From contig NZ_AZAJ01000001.1 of the NCBI RefSeq assembly GCF_000504205.1, forward strand, positions 2,144,879 to 2,208,878: a stretch of 64,000 nt of DNA, read 5' to 3'. The position numbers and the translations under genes were made by a program. This document shows positions 16,936 to 25,584 of this stretch, in pieces. Below the pieces are notes generated by a model that was given only the letters and a program-made list of their open reading frames with translations, was not told the origin of the DNA and ran no database searches. The first letter of the stretch is position 1. Each line of letters starts with the position of its first letter. The DNA is from Methanolobus tindarius DSM 2278 (lineage in GTDB: Archaea > Halobacteriota > Methanosarcinia > Methanosarcinales > Methanosarcinaceae).

Positions 16936-18063
16936 ATGAAACAACAGGTGAATATTCTTAGAGTAATCAGCACAATAATAATTCTGATTGTTCTTTTTCC
17001 AGATGCAAAAGATGCATTCCTTGATATTACTTCCAGCGCCGAGTCATTAAGTGATTTTACTCCAGAAGAACTAGGAGGTAACTATGCATGGATAAATGAA
17101 ATGGACAATTCACCTGATGGCAGATATGTCGCCGTTTTAGCTTTTTCTAATAGACCGATAGTTTTGCGAGATAAAAATGGAAATGATAATCTAATAGAAG
17201 ACGAAACATATAGTCTGTCAGAACTAGTATTCTCATCCGACAGTAATTATCTGTTGATATGTTCTAATAAATACAATTCATCCATAAAAGACTACGAAAA
17301 ATCCCACCTGATTTTATACAGTGTTACTAATAAATCCATAATCAGAACCCATGAAATGGAAAATAATTCTATGTGGGAAATAGCTTTCTCTCCAGATGGG
17401 AGATATTATGCATCCCCTTATAGAAAAGGCGATGATTCTGGAAAATGTACTGTTAATATATGGAACGTAAATTCAGGAGAGGTAATACACTCTATCACGA
17501 GTGAAAACTATAGAGTACAGGCTCTTACTTTTACGCAGGATAGCAAATATTTAGTTGTAAGCTATGATGGTTCTGGTTATTCTTCAGATAGTACAATCTT
17601 CTATGATGTTGGTACAGGAAACGTCTACAGGACTTTAAATGGAGTTTATGCTTTTGACTTGCAGTTTTCAGATGATGGTAAAATACTGGTAGGAGAGAAT
17701 GGGCATGGTGGAGGACTCCTGGTATGGGAAACAGATACTTATAAGCAGATAGCCAAATTTACTGATATATCCTCACCAAATGATATATCCCTATCACCTG
17801 ATGGCAAATATTTGATGGCTAATGATTACTATGGATTGATGATATGGGATTTGTCTACAAAAAAGCAAATTTTGAGGACAAAAGTCAATAATTTAGATTA
17901 TGTTGATCAATTTTACACAGCAAAATTCTCTGCTGACGGAAAGCAGATTCTAATAGGACTTGAGGTTTCTGAAGATTCAATATATTCGATGAATTCTAGG
18001 GCACATAGTGGTAGAATTTTTGCCTATAATTTCACGGAGATCGTTGAAAGTTATTATGCATAA
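16936..18063 (+). CDS. Secreted seven-bladed WD40-like propeller protein, copy 2
   Basis: 375 residues, paralogous along its whole length to the preceding gene: hydrophobic leader, TSSAESLSDFTPEE linker, seven blade motifs (NSPDGRYVAV, FSSDSNYLLI, FSPDGRYYAS, FTQDSKYLVV, FSDDGKILVG, LSPDGKYLMA, FSADGKQILI) and the closing YNFTEIVESYY. The pair arose by tandem duplication. No membrane anchor or sorting signal is seen at the C-terminus, so the uncleaved leader may act as the anchor. The ligand is unknown. Confidence 0.82.
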   Translation: MKQQVNILRVISTIIILIVLFPDAKDAFLDITSSAESLSDFTPEELGGNYAWINEMDNSPDGRYVAVLAFSNRPIVLRDKNGNDNLIEDETYSLSELVFSSDSNYLLICSNKYNSSIKDYEKSHLILYSVTNKSIIRTHEMENNSMWEIAFSPDGRYYASPYRKGDDSGKCTVNIWNVNSGEVIHSITSENYRVQALTFTQDSKYLVVSYDGSGYSSDSTIFYDVGTGNVYRTLNGVYAFDLQFSDDGKILVGENGHGGGLLVWETDTYKQIAKFTDISSPNDISLSPDGKYLMANDYYGLMIWDLSTKKQILRTKVNNLDYVDQFYTAKFSADGKQILIGLEVSEDSIYSMNSRAHSGRIFAYNFTEIVESYYA

Positions 18064-18132
18064 AGAATGATGGCATTTCATAGCCGAAATATAGAATAAC
18101 CATATAATCTATCAGGGTATTTGAGGAAGATT

Positions 18133-19074
18133 ATGTACAAGATATATGTGGACGGTCAACACGGAACGACCGGCTTACTGGTAAACGAGCGTCTGGCAAA
18201 GCATCCGGAAGTAGAGATACTTGATATTCCATACGAGGAACGTCATAACAGGGAACTGAGGACAAAGCTGCTCAACGAGGCAGACCTGGTGTTCCTGTGC
18301 CTGCCGGATGAAGCTGTTGCAGACACTGTCAGTCTGGTCACAAATCCTGACACAAGGATCATTGATGCATCCACAGCTAACCGTACAAACGATTCATGGG
18401 CTTACGGACTGCCGGAACTCTCTGTCAAACACCGGGAAAATGTAGCCGGAGCAAGCAGGGTTTCCAATCCAGGTTGCCATGCAAGTGCATCTGTAGTTGC
18501 ACTTTATCCTCTTATTGAAGAAGGAATCATCTCAAAGGATACAGCAGTTCCGTTGTTCTCAATCACGGGATATACCGGTGGCGGAAAGCAGATGATACAG
18601 ACATACGAGACCACAGAAGAGCGAGCTTACAAAGCACCAAGGCAGTATGCACTTGGTCTGACTCACAAGCATGTTCCTGAGGTCAGGGTACGCTGCGGTC
18701 TGAATGTAAATCCGATTCTCATGCCTGTTGTTTCCAATTTCCCAAGGGGTCTTGCAGTTACATTACCTCTTTCAGTTAAAGATCTGGAAAAAGCTGTAAC
18801 AAAGCAGGATTTGTATGAACTCTACCAGAAGTATTTTGGTGATTCAACATTCATCCGCGTTCATGAAGTTGATGAAGCTGATGACCTTGTGGATAATGCT
18901 TTCGATGTTCAGGGTAGTAATGATACCAATTATTCAGATATCTACATCTACGGCAACGATGAGCAGATTCAAGTAATCTCACGTCTGGACAACCTTGGAA
19001 AAGGTGCATCCGGTGCTGCTATCCAGAACATGAATATCATGCTTGGCATGGATGAAACGACTGGTCTGCTTTGA
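18133..19074 (+). CDS. argC: ArgC, N-acetyl-gamma-glutamyl-phosphate reductase (uncommon short form)
   Basis: 313 residues. It reduces N-acetylglutamyl phosphate to the semialdehyde with NADPH in arginine synthesis. The N-terminus MYKIYVDGQHGTTGLLV holds the nucleotide-binding loop, and SNPGCHASASV carries the catalytic Cys115. The GQHGTTG form and the length match the less common ArgC family (TIGR01851 type) rather than the roughly 345-residue form usual in archaea. ATG 18133 follows GAGGA with good spacing; TTG 18121 is possible but lacks a site. It would work with ArgJ, encoded at 14307. Confidence 0.92.
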   Translation: MYKIYVDGQHGTTGLLVNERLAKHPEVEILDIPYEERHNRELRTKLLNEADLVFLCLPDEAVADTVSLVTNPDTRIIDASTANRTNDSWAYGLPELSVKHRENVAGASRVSNPGCHASASVVALYPLIEEGIISKDTAVPLFSITGYTGGGKQMIQTYETTEERAYKAPRQYALGLTHKHVPEVRVRCGLNVNPILMPVVSNFPRGLAVTLPLSVKDLEKAVTKQDLYELYQKYFGDSTFIRVHEVDEADDLVDNAFDVQGSNDTNYSDIYIYGNDEQIQVISRLDNLGKGASGAAIQNMNIMLGMDETTGLL

Positions 19075-19082
19075 GACCGGTC
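19059..19082 (+). terminator. Hairpin overlapping the end of argC
   Basis: GACTGGTCT-GCTTTG-AGACCGGTC pairs over nine bases (one T-G), spanning the argC stop codon and followed by AT-rich DNA. Confidence 0.5.
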
Positions 19083-19205
19083 AATTATAGATTAGTAATT
19101 TTATTCTTAAATCCATTTCTGAATTTGTTTATTTTTGCCATAAAAAATCTCCATCCATCGTTTATATATACTCTCTAAACATAATTTATACCAATTGGTG
19201 TAACT

Positions 19206-20693
19206 ATGGAGATCGTGGAATGGGAGAAACGTTACGTTGAGGCTGTTTCTAATGTAAAGAAAGAGCTTGCAAACGTACAGGGCGTGTTCGTGGCTTATAA
19301 CAGCAATGTTGATGCCATGAAACATGTACGCAAGGATGACATCAAGAAGCTTACAAATATCATCGGCTATGAAAAAGTCAGGGAAAAGATACTGGCGTAC
19401 CCTCGTGAAATAAATGAACCTTCTGATTTTCTGGCAAGGCTCATCATAGCAATGCGTGATGGTAAAGCCGCCGAGGTTCCGACTTATACATCAGACCTTC
19501 ATGAGTGGTTAATGGATAATATGGTCTTTGATTCCGCACGCATGGGTGGTCAGGCAGGAATTATCTCTAACTTACTTGCAAACCTTGGCGTGAAGAACGT
19601 AATCACATATGTTCCCTGGTTGTCAAAAGATCAGGCTGATTATTTTGTAGATTCTCCCAACCTAAAGCATCCTGTAATAGAAAATGGAAAACTGTATCTA
19701 AAACATCCGAAGGAAGCATACGATCCAAATCAGAAACCCAAAATCAACTGGATACTTGAATTCTCAAGAGGAATAAGTTTCAAATGTTCAGGTGAAGAAT
19801 TCGTGGTTCCAAGGGACAACCGGCTCATTGTTTCATCAAGGCCAAAATGGCTCAGAATTGACATGAGTCCTGAAATGTACGAACAGCTTTCTGATATCAG
19901 GGAAGATATAGATGGGGCTATACTTTCAGGCTACCAGATGATCAAGGAAGAATATGATGACGGCACCACATACAAAGACTATGTGGAGCGTGCTGTAAGT
20001 GTCATTGAACGTCTGAAAGGCTGTAATCCTCAGATGCGCTTGCATGTGGAATTCACATCAATTCAGAATAAGATAATCCGCAAAACATTGCTCACAGATA
20101 TTGTGAAAAAACACGTAACTTCTCTTGGTCTTGACACTGTGGAAGTTGCAAATGCTCTTAATGTTCTTGGTTATGAGGAACTGGCATATTCCGTAATCAA
20201 CAAAGGAGAAAACAGCATAGTTTCACTTTACGAAGGCGCTGTGATGTTACTGAAGGAACTGGAGCTTCAGAGAGTACATATTCATTCTCTTGGGTTCTAC
20301 ATTTGTGTAGTCTCAAAAGACCATCCACTGGATGCAGATGCACATCGTCAGGCACTACTTTTCGCATCAGCCGTGGCAGCAACACAGGCTGCAACCGGTA
20401 ATATATCAGATATTGATGACATTGATCTTGGACTTGGAGTTCCGGTATACGATCAGGGCTACAGGGATTTGATAGAACTTGAAAAGCATCTGGTCAGGAA
20501 CAATATATGTTCAGCCGAAGATTTCGAGGACGGGTGCATAAGTGCACCGGATCATGATCTTATTATAGTTCCATCCAAAGTTGTGAAAGATCCCGTTGCA
20601 ACCGTAGGAATTGGTGATGCAATATCGGCAGGTGCTTTTGTTGCTTTACTGGCAAAAATGCCAAAAATAAATGTATGCAGAATAACGGAGTAA
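19206..20693 (+). CDS. pfkC: ADP-dependent phosphofructokinase/glucokinase
   Basis: 495 residues of the ADP-specific sugar kinase family (ribokinase fold), which phosphorylates fructose-6-phosphate or glucose using ADP in archaeal glycolysis. Seen are the substrate-site GGQAGI, the metal-binding HVEF (HxE) and the catalytic VGIGDAIS near the C-terminus, with the Asp as base. Methanosarcinales enzymes of this family are usually phosphofructokinases and serve glycogen breakdown. It is followed three bases later by a divergent paralogue, probably co-transcribed. Confidence 0.9.
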   Translation: MEIVEWEKRYVEAVSNVKKELANVQGVFVAYNSNVDAMKHVRKDDIKKLTNIIGYEKVREKILAYPREINEPSDFLARLIIAMRDGKAAEVPTYTSDLHEWLMDNMVFDSARMGGQAGIISNLLANLGVKNVITYVPWLSKDQADYFVDSPNLKHPVIENGKLYLKHPKEAYDPNQKPKINWILEFSRGISFKCSGEEFVVPRDNRLIVSSRPKWLRIDMSPEMYEQLSDIREDIDGAILSGYQMIKEEYDDGTTYKDYVERAVSVIERLKGCNPQMRLHVEFTSIQNKIIRKTLLTDIVKKHVTSLGLDTVEVANALNVLGYEELAYSVINKGENSIVSLYEGAVMLLKELELQRVHIHSLGFYICVVSKDHPLDADAHRQALLFASAVAATQAATGNISDIDDIDLGLGVPVYDQGYRDLIELEKHLVRNNICSAEDFEDGCISAPDHDLIIVPSKVVKDPVATVGIGDAISAGAFVALLAKMPKINVCRITE

Positions 20694-20696
20694 CCG

Positions 20697-22079
20697 ATGA
20701 ATATTCTCTGTGCCTACAATGCTAATATTGATTCAATTTATCATATTGATGGCAGTGAATTATCCCAAATGGTAGGGGAACTTGAAGTTGAAAATCCTGT
20801 ATTTGCAGACGAGTTCAATAAGAAAATCATCTCACCACCAGGTTCAATTTCTTCAAAACCTGATTTTTTGGCAGGTCTTATTACCTGCATGCGTGATGGT
20901 TCCGGCGCAGAGTGGATGATAAAAGATTCATCAGTATTCGAATGGATAAAGAAGACATTCATTGATGGTTCTTTTATGAGAATGGGTGGCAACATGGGAA
21001 TAATGTCCAACGTTCTTTCTGAACTTGGAGCGTCCAGAGTTGTCCCAAATGTAGCAAGCCTATCAAAGTTACAGCTTTCTTTTTTCTCAGGTAAAGCTGT
21101 TTATCATCCTTTTGAAGGCAAACTCTATAAGAGCTCAGAACTGGAAACTATACTTCCGGAACATGATACTAACAATAAACCAGAGCTTATACACTTTGTT
21201 TTTGATTTCAGAAAAGGAGATAAAGTGTCCCTTTCAGGAAAGGATTTTACAGTTCCAAGAGAGAACCGTTTCATAGCAACCTATGATCCGTTAAATTTTG
21301 AGCTCCATATGGACGCAGAATTCAGAAAATACTCAGAAGCTCATATTGCAGATATGGACGGAGCCATAATTTCAGGTTATCATATGCTTCAGGAGAATTC
21401 TGAAACAGGCTCAGATTACAAATCTAAACTCGATGCATCCCTGATGCAACTTAAAAGCTGGAAAAATATCCGTAAAGATCTGCACATCCATGTTGAATTC
21501 GGTCATTTCTCATCAGATGACATTGCATTGTACGCATTCTCCAGTCTTTCCAAAATTGTTGACCGGATAGGAATGAACGAGGATGAACTTGCTATGCTTG
21601 CAGGATTAAATGGAATTGATCCAAATCCAATCCTTGAAATGGATTCGGTTGCAATTGCAGATGCTGCCATTTCATTATGCAATAATTCCGGACTTTGCAG
21701 GATGATCGTGCACACAAGGGAATTCGTTGTTTCGGTTTCATGCATGAAAAATGATGACCCTGAAATTATAATCGAGGCAATGAAGTTTGGAGCAGGTTGT
21801 GCTGCAGCTTTTGCATGTTCCGGTAAACTTACTGACAGGAACAAGCTTCTTGAAATTGCATCTAAAATTCCTGAAAGTGAATCTGGCAAAAAGGAAAGTG
21901 AAAGATTGGCACAGCATATTGAGGATAAACTGAACTGCAGTACAGTATGCGGAATACATGATTCATATCAGGTAACTGTTGTTCCGACTCGTATTTGCGA
22001 TGAACCTGTTTCAACCGTGGGGCTTGGGGACACCATATCAGCCGCCATTTTTTTAAGGGAGCTTGAACTCAATTCTTGA
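20697..22079 (+). CDS. Second ADP-dependent sugar kinase-like paralogue
   Basis: 460 residues, alignable with the preceding gene throughout: YNANIDSIYHI, GSISSKPDFLAGLITCMRDG, MGGNMGIMSNVLSELG, the HVEF metal motif and the C-terminal STVGLGDTISAA with the catalytic Asp kept. As the active-site motifs are intact, activity is expected, though the sugar may differ (glucose, fructose-6-phosphate or another). It is spaced three bases from the first copy and followed directly by the glycosylase gene. Confidence 0.82.
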   Translation: MNILCAYNANIDSIYHIDGSELSQMVGELEVENPVFADEFNKKIISPPGSISSKPDFLAGLITCMRDGSGAEWMIKDSSVFEWIKKTFIDGSFMRMGGNMGIMSNVLSELGASRVVPNVASLSKLQLSFFSGKAVYHPFEGKLYKSSELETILPEHDTNNKPELIHFVFDFRKGDKVSLSGKDFTVPRENRFIATYDPLNFELHMDAEFRKYSEAHIADMDGAIISGYHMLQENSETGSDYKSKLDASLMQLKSWKNIRKDLHIHVEFGHFSSDDIALYAFSSLSKIVDRIGMNEDELAMLAGLNGIDPNPILEMDSVAIADAAISLCNNSGLCRMIVHTREFVVSVSCMKNDDPEIIIEAMKFGAGCAAAFACSGKLTDRNKLLEIASKIPESESGKKESERLAQHIEDKLNCSTVCGIHDSYQVTVVPTRICDEPVSTVGLGDTISAAIFLRELELNS

Positions 22080-22080
22080 C

Positions 22081-22917
22081 ATGTATACTCTTTTCTCTGA
22101 GAATTTCAATCTTGACTACACTCTTGATTGCGGACAGGTCTTCCGCTGGGACCTGATTGATGGCTGGTGGACCGGGGTTTTGAATGGCCATGTTGCAAGG
22201 TTGCAGCAGGACAAAATCAGCGGCGAAGTTCTTGTAGATTGCCCCCTGCCGAAAAGTTTTTTTGAGAATTACTTCCGCTTTGATGATGACCTTGATTCTA
22301 TTCTTCAGGAAGTTAACAAAGATGAATTCATGGATGAAGCCATAAGCAAGTACATGGGTCTGCGTCTTATCAGGCAGGATCCCTGGGAGTGCCTGATATC
22401 ATACATGCTTGCAACGGCGTGGAGTATTCCTAACATCAAGCGTGCAATTTCAATGATGTGTCAGAACTACGGTAAAGAGATAGAAGGTGGTTACTACAGT
22501 TTTCCCGAACCACACGCACTTGTTCATGCATGTGACGATGATCTGCGGGCTTGTAAACTTGGTTTCAGGGGCGGACGTGTAATCAAGGCTGCAAGACATG
22601 TTGAGGATGGGAACCTGATTCTTGATGACATTTTCAAGGTAGATTACGAGGAAGCCAAACAGAGACTAATGTTCCTTGAGGGAATCGGGGAAAAAGTTGC
22701 AGACTGTATCCTTCTTTTTGCATTTGATAAAATGGAAGCATTTCCGGTAGATACTCATGTTGAAAAGGTTGTGAAAACAGTTTACGGTCACCATGAATAT
22801 TTCAATGGGAACGCAACTAAAAGCAAGATTGGTAATTGGGGAAGGATGTATTTTGGACGTTATTGTGGTTATGCGCAGCAGTATTTCTTTTATCAGAAAA
22901 GACTTGAAGGACTTTGA
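22081..22917 (+). CDS. ogg: 8-oxoguanine DNA glycosylase, OGG1-like
   Basis: 278 residues. The N-terminal OGG domain (FNLDYTLDCGQVFRW, GVLNGHVARL) is followed by a helix-hairpin-helix GPD domain (LEGIGEKVADC) with catalytic Lys205 and Asp224 in FPVDTHV. The enzyme removes 8-oxoguanine and cuts the strand by beta-elimination. It resembles eukaryotic OGG1 more than the archaeal AGOG type. ATG 22081 gives the standard N-terminus; a TTG at 22063 would overlap the kinase gene by 17 bases and cannot be ruled out. Co-transcription with the kinase genes is likely from the spacing only. Confidence 0.88.
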   Translation: MYTLFSENFNLDYTLDCGQVFRWDLIDGWWTGVLNGHVARLQQDKISGEVLVDCPLPKSFFENYFRFDDDLDSILQEVNKDEFMDEAISKYMGLRLIRQDPWECLISYMLATAWSIPNIKRAISMMCQNYGKEIEGGYYSFPEPHALVHACDDDLRACKLGFRGGRVIKAARHVEDGNLILDDIFKVDYEEAKQRLMFLEGIGEKVADCILLFAFDKMEAFPVDTHVEKVVKTVYGHHEYFNGNATKSKIGNWGRMYFGRYCGYAQQYFFYQKRLEGL

Positions 22918-22975
22918 TTTTTAAACCAGTTTCTCTTCTCTCTAATTTACTAAAATGAAGGTTCAGGGCTACAGG

Positions 22976-24322
22976 CTATTTACCCTGTTCCCATTTTTTC
23001 ATAAAAATCCTGAACCCGGGTTGTTTTATATCATAAATAGAATTATCTTCCAGAACTTCGAAGCTTTCCAGCACTGCTTTTCCGAGATGTTTGCCAAGTG
23101 AACACGTTTGCATTTTTTCCTGGAGCAGTTCTTTTGCAGTTGTGTATTTACGTTTTATATCTGCAACATAAAAACCGTCTTCAATATACATGGAAAACAG
23201 TTCATCAGAGTTACTGTACTTTGCCTTAAAACCTCTCGCATGTTCATTAACCCATACAGGAGGTCCTCTGTGTTTTTTCACAAAAGGGAGTTCTGATGAT
23301 ATGAGCTCAATAACGACTATAGACTGTTCATCTGCCCAATATCCGGAATTGAGAACCTGAAAATCATGGTCTTCCAGAAGTGCACAGACGGATTTTTCCA
23401 TCTTATCAAGTTGTGGGTACAGTATGTCGTCCACAAGTTCCGGAGTCTCAAAAATCACTGCGATAAATGAACTTCCTCTGGACTGCATCATTTCTTTAAT
23501 CTCATCATCTGACATGGGCTCTTTTGCTTCCGGGAAAAAGAATTCTTCAGAAGGATTCTCAGAATAAGCTCTGCATGCATCGATAAACTGAGCAAAACGA
23601 TTAATGGAAAGTGCTGCTGCAACATTTCTTTTAGGATCAGTGGGATCCACGACAATCAGGGGGTCTTCATGTTTTAATGTTCCATGTTCCAGCATGTCTA
23701 TTACAAGTCCTGGTTTCCAGGTGCATGCATTGCGTATGAGATTTCGGAATGAGCCATAATGGACTATCAGAAGTTCTGTGAGGTAGCCTGAGAATCCCTG
23801 TGTGCGAAGTTCAGAGCCGTAGGTGCCGGTGCCTTTCATGAACTGTTTCATTATGAGTACATCATCTTCTCTTCCGGGTATGCTCATTTTGATGAACTCG
23901 TTGTGGAATGGTGTCCTGTCAACTGCAGATTTTATCTCTGATGCGGATTTAACGGCAAAGCAAGGTACTAGATCAACATCGAAGCCTTTGTAATTCATGT
24001 TCAGGTATGGATGTTCTGCATAGCGTTCTTCAACATTTGTGCCGTTCCTTGCAACTTCTCTTGCAATCAGGAGGCCATTTTCTTCAAGTTCCTCACGGCT
24101 AACGCTTTCTGGAAATGAGATAAAAATATCAAGGTCGTGTGTACCTGATATCCACGTGTTCCTTGCTGCAGAACCTACCAGCTTTGGAACAATACCATCT
24201 ATTCCTTTTATTCTTGCAATGGTACTGACTCTTGCAAGTAATTCAGAAGCAACCTCCTGCAACTTTTCTTTTTCATCAGGACTGGGTTTTATCCTTTCAA
24301 GTACCTGTTCTTCGAGTGTCAT
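22976..24322 (-). CDS. cca: CCA-adding tRNA nucleotidyltransferase, archaeal class I
   Basis: 448 residues, full length for the archaeal enzyme that builds or repairs the 3' CCA of tRNA. The nucleotidyltransferase site is GSAARNTWISGTHDLDIF (Gly50-Ser51, metal ligands Asp63 and Asp65), followed by central, tail and C-terminal domains typical of class I. Both tRNA genes in this window already encode CCA, so here the enzyme may mainly repair ends. It is a single gene, 106 bases downstream of proB on the same strand. Confidence 0.95.
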   Translation of the reverse strand: MTLEEQVLERIKPSPDEKEKLQEVASELLARVSTIARIKGIDGIVPKLVGSAARNTWISGTHDLDIFISFPESVSREELEENGLLIAREVARNGTNVEERYAEHPYLNMNYKGFDVDLVPCFAVKSASEIKSAVDRTPFHNEFIKMSIPGREDDVLIMKQFMKGTGTYGSELRTQGFSGYLTELLIVHYGSFRNLIRNACTWKPGLVIDMLEHGTLKHEDPLIVVDPTDPKRNVAAALSINRFAQFIDACRAYSENPSEEFFFPEAKEPMSDDEIKEMMQSRGSSFIAVIFETPELVDDILYPQLDKMEKSVCALLEDHDFQVLNSGYWADEQSIVVIELISSELPFVKKHRGPPVWVNEHARGFKAKYSNSDELFSMYIEDGFYVADIKRKYTTAKELLQEKMQTCSLGKHLGKAVLESFEVLEDNSIYDIKQPGFRIFMKKWEQGK

Positions 24323-24428
24323 TTTTGATCTTGGGATTTGAAACTTTATAATGGGGACTAGTTATAAAAAAGTAATCAAGATACCATTAAAAAGTTAACC
24401 GGAACTTTAGCAGGTGATAAAACACATT

Positions 24429-25553
24429 TTAGCAAATACCTATGTTCTCTTTCTTGATTACGTGATTATAGTTCTTGTAACCCAGAATATCGGCTATCAG
24501 GTCAGTGTGTTGCCCTTTGACAAGTTCCAGTTCATCAGAAGTATAGTCCGTGATACCTTTTGCAAAGACTTCACCTTCACAGACAATTTCTACAATTTCT
24601 CCCCTGTCAAACTCGCCTCCAACTCCTGTTACTCCCGAAGGAAGCAGGCTCATACTGTTGATTATTGCTTCTTTTGCCCCGACATCAACTTCGATGGAAC
24701 CACATGATTTTGAAAGGAGTATCCAGCGAATCCTGTTCTTGTGTACGTCCTGGTTGGCAAGGAACAATGTTCCGATGTCTTCCCCGCAGAGCACTTTTGT
24801 AACAACGTTTTCGGTTGCACTGTTAGTAATTATCATGTAACAGCCTGACATATAGCATATCTTGGCAGCTTCAATTTTGGTTCTCATGCCGCCAACACCT
24901 TTCATGCTTGTGGGGCTACCTCCGAAGCTTTCTATTTCCGGAGTGATCTCTTCCACAAGGCTCAGGAGTTTTGCATCATCGTTGCGCTTTGGGTTCTTGT
25001 CATAAAGACCGTCAATATCTGAAAGTATAATGAGAAGGTCGGCTTCCATTTTACTGGCAACCATTGCAGAAAGTTTATCGTTGTCGCCGAATGTTGCTTC
25101 TATTTCATTAACTGATGTACTGTCATTCTCATTGATGATTGGTATGACACCATAACTAAGCAGAGTGGAAATGCTGTTCCGGAGGTTGAGATAGGTGAGC
25201 CTGTTTGAGAATGAATCGTATGTAAGGAGTATCTGAGCTACCTTCAGGTTGTGTTTTGCAAAGGATTCACACCACTGCTGCATTAGCACACTCTGGCCGA
25301 CAGCAGCACATGCCTGCCTTACCGGTATCTCTTTTGGGCGGCTGTCAAAATCCAGAATGTCAATACCAATTCCAATGGCTCCTGAACTTACAAGGATGAC
25401 CTTTTTTCCCATTTCATGAAGTTCGGCAACCTGGGCGGCCATGTTCTCCATGAACTGGCGGTTAAGCTTTCCGTCTTCGGTATTGATGGATGAGGTTCCT
25501 ATCTTTACAACTATCCTGTTCACATCTTTGAAGAGCTCTTTCCTGTCGTACAA
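24429..25553 (-). CDS. proB: ProB, glutamate 5-kinase with PUA domain
   Basis: 374 residues. An amino-acid kinase domain (VVKIGTSSINTEDGKLN; VSSGAIGIG; NENDSTSVNEIEATFGDND) phosphorylates glutamate as the first step of proline synthesis. A C-terminal PUA domain (about 275-360) is present, as in bacterial ProB, where it influences regulation. It is the second gene of a proA-proB operon, 31 bases after proA. The gene pair is bacterial in type. Confidence 0.95.
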   Translation of the reverse strand: MYDRKELFKDVNRIVVKIGTSSINTEDGKLNRQFMENMAAQVAELHEMGKKVILVSSGAIGIGIDILDFDSRPKEIPVRQACAAVGQSVLMQQWCESFAKHNLKVAQILLTYDSFSNRLTYLNLRNSISTLLSYGVIPIINENDSTSVNEIEATFGDNDKLSAMVASKMEADLLIILSDIDGLYDKNPKRNDDAKLLSLVEEITPEIESFGGSPTSMKGVGGMRTKIEAAKICYMSGCYMIITNSATENVVTKVLCGEDIGTLFLANQDVHKNRIRWILLSKSCGSIEVDVGAKEAIINSMSLLPSGVTGVGGEFDRGEIVEIVCEGEVFAKGITDYTSDELELVKGQHTDLIADILGYKNYNHVIKKENIGIC

Positions 25554-25584
25554 AAGTGATGCCTCTTAGTGTTGTTAACCTTTG

